Part shown: positions 33,338 to 36,848 of the stretch, one piece after another
How the letters are laid out: every line of letters begins with the position of its first letter
Numbering within the stretch: the first letter of the stretch is position 1
DNA from: Clostridia bacterium
GTDB taxonomy: Bacteria; Bacillota; Clostridia; Oscillospirales; Acutalibacteraceae
DNA length: 36,848 nt
Reading direction: 5' to 3'
NCBI GenBank assembly: GCA_017434985.1
Contig: JAFSFY010000039.1
Location: 1 to 36,848, forward strand
The notes under the pieces: model-generated
Seen by the model: the letters and a program-made list of their open reading frames with translations, nothing else
The model's database searches: none
What the model was told of the DNA's origin: nothing
Position numbers and translations under genes: made by a program

Positions 33338-34209
33338 CGCGAGTGATCCTCGATCTCGAGTGGAACGGCGCTTGGTCCAAAAAGGCAAAAGGCTATTTCA
33401 ACGAGATTATTGAGATCGGGGCGGTGCGCTTGGCGGAGGACGGCACGGTGGCCGACCGTTTTGACGCCTACATTCGTCCCGCCGTCAGCAAGAAACTCAC
33501 CAAGTTGGTCACCAACCTGACGGGCATTACCGACGAGCAGGTGGAACAGGGTATTTCCTTTGAAACGGCCATGCGCCGCTTGGCGAAGTTTGCGGGTGAC
33601 AGCGACGTGACCTTGATGACGTGGAGTACCACCGACCTGCTGGTGTTTATTGAAAATTGTCGCTATTTTTTGGGGCAAGAACGCATTCCGTGTTTCACCC
33701 ACTACGTTGATCTGCAAGCCTACGGTCAACAACGGTTGGATACGGGCAGCAATCAAGTATCACTCGAAAATTTTGCGCGCCTTATCAATATTGATCCCGA
33801 TAAAATGGAATTGCACCACGCCATTGACGACAGTGTGCTCACCGCCTCCATTTTCCAAAAGGTGTACGAGCCGACCTCCTTTGCGGCGGCGGTCTCCCCG
33901 ATGAATACGGAATTCTATCGGCGTATCACCTTCAAGGTGACCTATATTTCCGATATTAACAGTCCGCTCATTCGTCGTGCCGATCTTCGCTTTTCGTGCG
34001 ATTGCTGCGGCCGCAATTTAAAGCGAACGGGCAAGTGGAAATTTTACAACCGTATGTTTTTCGCCCCCTTCCGTTGCGAAGCGTGCGGGAAAGATTTCAC
34101 GGGTCGCGTGCAAGCCAAACATAAGTACGAAGGTGTGGAACTCAAAAAGCGCCTCGTCCCCAAAAAGGAAAAAGAAGAACAACAAGAAAACACCGCTTTG
34201 TCTACGTGA
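33334..34209 (+). CDS. DEDDh 3'-5' exonuclease with C-terminal zinc ribbon
   Basis: A 291-residue protein. The exonuclease domain covers about 1-180: Asp7 and Glu9 in LDLEWN, Asp in TWSTTDLLVF, and the HHAIDDSVLTA block (His and Asp) make up the DEDDh set. This resembles the KapD/ERI-1-like group. Residues about 220-265 hold two C-x2-C pairs (CDCCGRNLK, CEACGK), a zinc ribbon likely to bind nucleic acid. The C-terminus is Lys/Glu-rich. The natural substrate is unknown. The start at the ATGA overlap couples it to the HIT gene, so it is read in the T-box alaS transcript. Confidence 0.9.
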   Translation: MTRVILDLEWNGAWSKKAKGYFNEIIEIGAVRLAEDGTVADRFDAYIRPAVSKKLTKLVTNLTGITDEQVEQGISFETAMRRLAKFAGDSDVTLMTWSTTDLLVFIENCRYFLGQERIPCFTHYVDLQAYGQQRLDTGSNQVSLENFARLINIDPDKMELHHAIDDSVLTASIFQKVYEPTSFAAAVSPMNTEFYRRITFKVTYISDINSPLIRRADLRFSCDCCGRNLKRTGKWKFYNRMFFAPFRCEACGKDFTGRVQAKHKYEGVELKKRLVPKKEKEEQQENTALST

Positions 34210-34222
34210 CAAAGCGGTGTTT
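34188..34222. terminator. Bidirectional terminator between the exonuclease and XRE genes
   Basis: AAACACCGCTTTGTC (34188-34202), TACGT loop, GACAAAGCGGTGTTT (34208-34222). Perfect 15-bp stem. It contains the exonuclease stop codon (34207-34209). Confidence 0.88.
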
Positions 34223-34224
34223 GT

Positions 34225-34953
34225 TTATGCCTTCTTAAAGGCTTTACAGACGGAATAGAAAATGGGGATGGTGACAAACAAGATCCACGCGGGATGCCAC
34301 CAGCCAAGGAAAAATCCCAAAACGAGGTAGATGAGGGTGACGAAAACGGGATAGCAGAATTCGGAAACGTCTTTTTTCTCGATAGCTTCCCAAACGGAAG
34401 AATAAAGGGGAATGGTTAAAAAAACCAGCCAACCGAGTCCCCAGCCACCACAGATATTTAAGCAACCGAACAGCAGGTAGGCAAAACAACATAGCAGTGC
34501 CCACAATCCGTCGGAAATAAAGGGGTGTTTTCGCTTCGTCGACAGGGGTTCTTTATCGCAAGTGTCCGTCGTTGTGTTTTCGTCAACCATAATACCATGC
34601 AGGGAGATGCGCACGTGATCGCCGTTAGCCGAATCCACGTGTACCCCCGACCAATCGACGTGTACGTCGTCACCGTTTGCAGAATTGATGTGAATACCAT
34701 TTTTGAAGGATACGGAATCGGTCGACGACGTTTTTTCCTCTTGCGCGTCGGGATCTTTGTTTAACAAATCATCAAGCGTTACGTGATACACTTGCGACAA
34801 TAAAATCAGATTATCGGTGTCGGGGGAAGCTTCGGCGCGTTCCCATTTGGATACCGCTTGTCGAGTTACACCGATTTTTTCGGCTAATTCTTCTTGTGAA
34901 AGCCCCTTCATTTTTCGATACGCACAAAGGCGATTGGCAATTTCAATGGTCAT
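34225..34953 (-). CDS. XRE-family regulator fused to a membrane domain
   Basis: A 242-residue protein. Residues about 3-60 are an HTH_3/Xre domain (LCAYRKMKGLSQEELAEKIG, TRQAVSKWERAEASPDTDNL). Residues about 75-125 hold a twice-used segment with NSANGDDVHV and DSANGDHVRI, each ending in a G-V/I-x-V-D-type strand. Residues about 140-240 are hydrophobic, with about four membrane helices (GLWALLCCFAYLLFGCLNIC, GLGWLVFLTIPLY, YPVFVTLIYLVLGFFLGWW, WILFVTIPIFYSV). A membrane-tied transcription factor is inferred; its target is unknown. ATG 34953 has AGGAGGGG (34959-34966 on the minus strand); a GTG six bases upstream is too close. Confidence 0.85.
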   Translation of the reverse strand: MTIEIANRLCAYRKMKGLSQEELAEKIGVTRQAVSKWERAEASPDTDNLILLSQVYHVTLDDLLNKDPDAQEEKTSSTDSVSFKNGIHINSANGDDVHVDWSGVHVDSANGDHVRISLHGIMVDENTTTDTCDKEPLSTKRKHPFISDGLWALLCCFAYLLFGCLNICGGWGLGWLVFLTIPLYSSVWEAIEKKDVSEFCYPVFVTLIYLVLGFFLGWWHPAWILFVTIPIFYSVCKAFKKA

Positions 34954-34974
34954 AGTCACCCCTCCTATGGACTA

Positions 34975-35003
34975 ATCATACCGCAGGCGGCATTATTTTG
35001 CAA
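34975..35003 (-). promoter_or_regulatory. Promoter of the XRE-membrane gene
   Basis: On the minus strand TTGCAA (34998-35003), 17 bases, TATGAT (34975-34980). Confidence 0.65.
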
Positions 35004-35058
35004 GAAATTCAAGGTTTCGCGACCGCAACTTCCGGTTGCACCTTTTAGCGGACACGCT

Positions 35059-35066
35059 CATACACT
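35059..35066 (+). promoter_or_regulatory. Sporulation-type -10 element for cotJABC
   Basis: CATACACT resembles the -10 box of sigma-E (CATACANT) and also sigma-K (CATA-N3-T). No convincing sigma-A pair lies in front of cotJA. The -35 is not clear: AC at 35040-35041 would fit sigma-K spacing. In Bacillus cotJ is sigma-E controlled. Confidence 0.45.
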
Positions 35067-35114
35067 GAAAGTGACGGGTATTGGCCCGTAATTTCAGGAA
35101 AGGAGAAAGGTATC

Positions 35115-35366
35115 GTGAACCGTTCTTATCATTATCGCGGACAACCGACGCCGCGTATGGTCTACCCGACGTGTCCGCTCCCCTCGTGCGAAAACGAGGT
35201 GATCGAATCGCGGGATACGCTGTGCGAGACGATGGTGCTCGCGATGTCATACGTGGTCAAACAAGAGTTTGGCGACCTGTACGAGCCGGACAACGGCTTT
35301 CGGCAAGGCACCGTGTTTGCCGCGTTGGATAAACCTTTTTTAGCAGGAGGGATGGCGTGTGGATAA
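35115..35366 (+). CDS. cotJA: Spore coat protein CotJA
   Basis: An 83-residue protein. PRMVYPTCPLPSC, LAMSYVVKQEFGDLYEPDNGF and GTVFAALDKPFLAGG match CotJA, a short spore-coat protein whose role is to place CotJC in the coat. The start is GTG at 35115 with AAGGAG (35099-35104) or AAAGG upstream. Its last codons overlap the cotJB start by eight bases. It belongs to the mother-cell compartment during sporulation. Confidence 0.92.
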   Translation: MNRSYHYRGQPTPRMVYPTCPLPSCENEVIESRDTLCETMVLAMSYVVKQEFGDLYEPDNGFRQGTVFAALDKPFLAGGMACG

Positions 35367-35619
35367 CCGTGCCGCGCTGGTAAAGCGCATCCACGCGTTG
35401 GATTTTGCGCTGTTGGAACTGAATTTGTTTTTGGATACGCATCCCGACTGTGAGGAAGCGCTGTACAAACGGCGCGAGTATCAGGCCGAGCGCATGGCGC
35501 TTATCGAAGCGTACGAGTCGCAATACGGCCCGTACGTGGTCACCGCCAAACAGGTGCAAGGGGAACACTGGTCGTGGGTCGACGGGCCGTGGCCGTGGGA
35601 ATACGGAAGGGAGTGTTGA
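35359..35619 (+). CDS. cotJB: Spore coat protein CotJB
   Basis: An 86-residue protein. LVKRIHALDFALLELNLFLDTHP and YKRREYQAERMALIEAYESQYGP match CotJB, ending WVDGPWPWEYG, the usual tryptophan-rich tail. The start is GTG at 35359, seven bases after AGGAGGG. It lies in cotJABC and helps assemble CotJC into the spore coat. Confidence 0.93.
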   Translation: MDNRAALVKRIHALDFALLELNLFLDTHPDCEEALYKRREYQAERMALIEAYESQYGPYVVTAKQVQGEHWSWVDGPWPWEYGREC

Positions 35620-35622
35620 GTT

Positions 35623-36231
35623 ATGTGGCAATATGAGAAGAAATTGCAATATCCCGTCAAGATCAAAAACCCCAACCCGAAGATCGCGCAACTCGTCATC
35701 AGCCAATTCGGCGGTCCCGACGGTGAGCTCGGCGCGTCGATGCGCTACCTGTCGCAACGGTATTCCATGCCGTACGACGAATTGCGTGCGATCTTGACCG
35801 ATGTCGGCACGGAAGAACTCGCCCATATGGAGATGGTTTCCGCCATTGTGTATCAGTTGACCCGCAATTTGACCCCCGACGAGATCAAGCGGTCGGGCTT
35901 CGACAAATATTTCGTGGACCACACCAGTGCGGTGTATCCCATCGCGGCATCGAGTTTGCCGTGGCGCGCGGAATATATCGGCGTCAAAGGCGATGTTATC
36001 ACCGACCTGCACGAAGACCTCGGTGCCGAACAAAAAGCGCGCACCACCTACGACAACCTGCTTCGTCTGATCGACGACCCCGATGTGCGCGACCCGTTAA
36101 AATTCCTCCGCCAACGCGAGATCGTGCACTACCAACGTTTCGGTGAAGGCCTCCGTCTCGCTACCGACCGACTGGACAGCAAGAATTTCTACGCCTGCAA
36201 CCCGAGTTTCGATAAGAACTGCGGGAAATAA
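35623..36231 (+). CDS. cotJC: Spore coat CotJC, manganese catalase family
   Basis: A 202-residue protein. MWQYEKKLQYPVKIKNPNPK is the CotJC N-terminus. The Mn-catalase four-helix site shows GELGASMRYL, TEELAHMEMV, EDLGAEQKARTTY and LRQREIVHYQRFGE, with Glu and His pairs for two metal ions. It should break down hydrogen peroxide in the coat. The C-terminus ends CNPSFDKNCGK. It has AAGGGAG before the ATG and is followed directly by a terminator, so it closes the operon. Confidence 0.95.
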   Translation: MWQYEKKLQYPVKIKNPNPKIAQLVISQFGGPDGELGASMRYLSQRYSMPYDELRAILTDVGTEELAHMEMVSAIVYQLTRNLTPDEIKRSGFDKYFVDHTSAVYPIAASSLPWRAEYIGVKGDVITDLHEDLGAEQKARTTYDNLLRLIDDPDVRDPLKFLRQREIVHYQRFGEGLRLATDRLDSKNFYACNPSFDKNCGK

Positions 36232-36234
36232 ACA

Positions 36235-36269
36235 AAAAGCAGATGAGCTTTATGACTCATCTGCTTTTA
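36235..36269. terminator. Terminator after cotJC
   Basis: AAAAGCAGATGAG (36235-36247), an 8-base loop, CTCATCTGCTTTT (36256-36268). Perfect 13-bp stem with A and T tracts; it also lies downstream of the minus-strand LRR gene. The next 65 bases are AT-rich and show nothing else. Confidence 0.88.
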
Positions 36270-36333
36270 TCTATTCGACAACTCTTAATTATCAAATAGC
36301 ATTATACCACAAATACACATATCTATATAACCA

Positions 36334-36848
36334 TTAAATTTTAAATCCGCATTTCCAACAATAACTTGCGTTGGTATCATTACCCTCATTGCAATTTGGA
36401 CACAGCATTAAAAACTTCTTTTTTCTTTTAACGGCATACCTTTCAGCAGCAGAGTCTTTTATTCCTCTAATAACCAATTTTTTGCAATTAGTAAATGCCA
36501 ACGGAGCAATTGTTGTAACATTATCAGGAATTGTAATATCTAAATCTTTGCAAAAGGTAAATGCTTCTTCTTCAATAGTGGTAACACTATTTGGAATATA
36601 AACTTTTTTAAGATTGTCGCACATCGAGAACATACCATGCGGTATTTTTGTACAACCATTTGTAATATTTACAGTCTGCAGGTTTTTGTTACCCGCAAAT
36701 ACACTATTACCGAATTCTATACAACTGCACATGTTTACTTCCACTAGGCCTTCACACCAAGCGAAGCAGTAATCTTTTAAGACACCTACGCTAGATGGAA
36801 GAGTAATGCTTTCAAGTTTTGAACAACTAGAAAATGCACTCATACCAA
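36334..36848 (-). CDS. LRR (BspA-type) protein with C-terminal zinc ribbon, 5' end cut
   Basis: The last 171 codons of a longer gene that continues past the right edge. At least five TpLRR/LRR_5 repeats are visible (FSSCSKLESITLPSSVGVL, FAGNKNLQTVNITNGCTKI, FSMCDNLKKVYIPNSVTTI, FTFCKDLDITIPDNVTTI, FTNCKKLVIRGI). The end CPNCNEGNDTNASYCWKCGF is a zinc ribbon with two C-x2-C pairs. No start is in view; the frame stays open beyond the ATG at 36843. The DNA is much richer in A+T than the rest of the window, which suggests a foreign origin or a separate family. A surface or binding role is likely but not shown. Confidence 0.85.
   Translation of the reverse strand, partial: GMSAFSSCSKLESITLPSSVGVLKDYCFAWCEGLVEVNMCSCIEFGNSVFAGNKNLQTVNITNGCTKIPHGMFSMCDNLKKVYIPNSVTTIEEEAFTFCKDLDITIPDNVTTIAPLAFTNCKKLVIRGIKDSAAERYAVKRKKKFLMLCPNCNEGNDTNASYCWKCGFKI

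Noticed and set aside
1..36848. Mobile elements, prophage, CRISPR arrays, rRNA and tRNA genes
   Set aside because: No transposase, integrase, repeated spacer arrays or RNA gene signatures were found in any gap.

Overview
The window looks like a chromosomal segment of an anaerobic, spore-forming member of the Clostridia, probably an uncultured Oscillospiraceae/Ruminococcaceae-type gut or rumen bacterium. The grounds are a complete cotJABC spore-coat operon, a SpoIIM-like protein, strong AGGAGG ribosome binding sites with frequent GTG/TTG starts, a T-box before alaS, a GlnRS next to GluRS, ThyX instead of ThyA, and lipoproteins with threonine-rich linkers and BspA-type leucine-rich repeats. Base composition is about half G+C except for an AT-rich right end. 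No phage, transposase, CRISPR, rRNA or tRNA gene was seen.

Layout, left to right. (1) 2-3377 (+): tail of an unknown acidic-ended protein (perhaps YajC), a TIGR04086-like membrane protein, a SpoIIM-like membrane protein, a DUF624 (YesL) membrane protein and malic enzyme. (2) 3378-4851: a strong promoter with a short attenuator-like leader or small RNA, then a lipoprotein with a Thr-rich stalk and two Ig-like domains. (3) 4902-9364: gltX-glnS on the minus strand, divergent from trpS. (4) 9533-11107: a BspA-like lipoprotein whose LRR domain is flanked by Cys/His repeats. (5) 11158-15614 (-): a short-chain dehydrogenase and a response regulator / histidine kinase / HtrA protease module, divergent from a flavin reductase. 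(6) 16282-18240 (-): SGNH hydrolase plus LytR-CpsA-Psr protein (cell wall), divergent from an aspartate/glutamate racemase. (7) 19194-19919 (-): a TVP38/DedA-like membrane protein. (8) 20080-28548 (+): a long co-directional run: thyX-tmk, DUF2156, GNAT, DJ-1/PfpI, 5-formyl-THF cyclo-ligase, mltG, U32 peptidase, class B PBP. Its parts concern dTMP/folate metabolism, peptidoglycan and probably tRNA modification. (9) 28526-30072: CNNM/CorC transporter with an attenuator-like leader. (10) 30077-34209: T-box, alaS, HIT protein, DEDDh exonuclease. (11) 34225-34953 (-): XRE regulator fused to a membrane domain. (12) 35115-36231: cotJABC. (13) 36334-36848 (-): 3' part of an AT-rich LRR gene cut by the window edge.

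Most genes are ordinary housekeeping genes. The less ordinary content lies in the leaders: a three-segment attenuator-like leader at 3478-3561, an acidic 16-codon frame followed by a terminator ahead of the CNNM gene, and two hairpins that bury the Shine-Dalgarno of the next gene (108-153 and 26876-26926). The Cys/His-repeat LRR lipoprotein is the most distinctive protein. All functional calls come from reading motifs and context; no database search was run.
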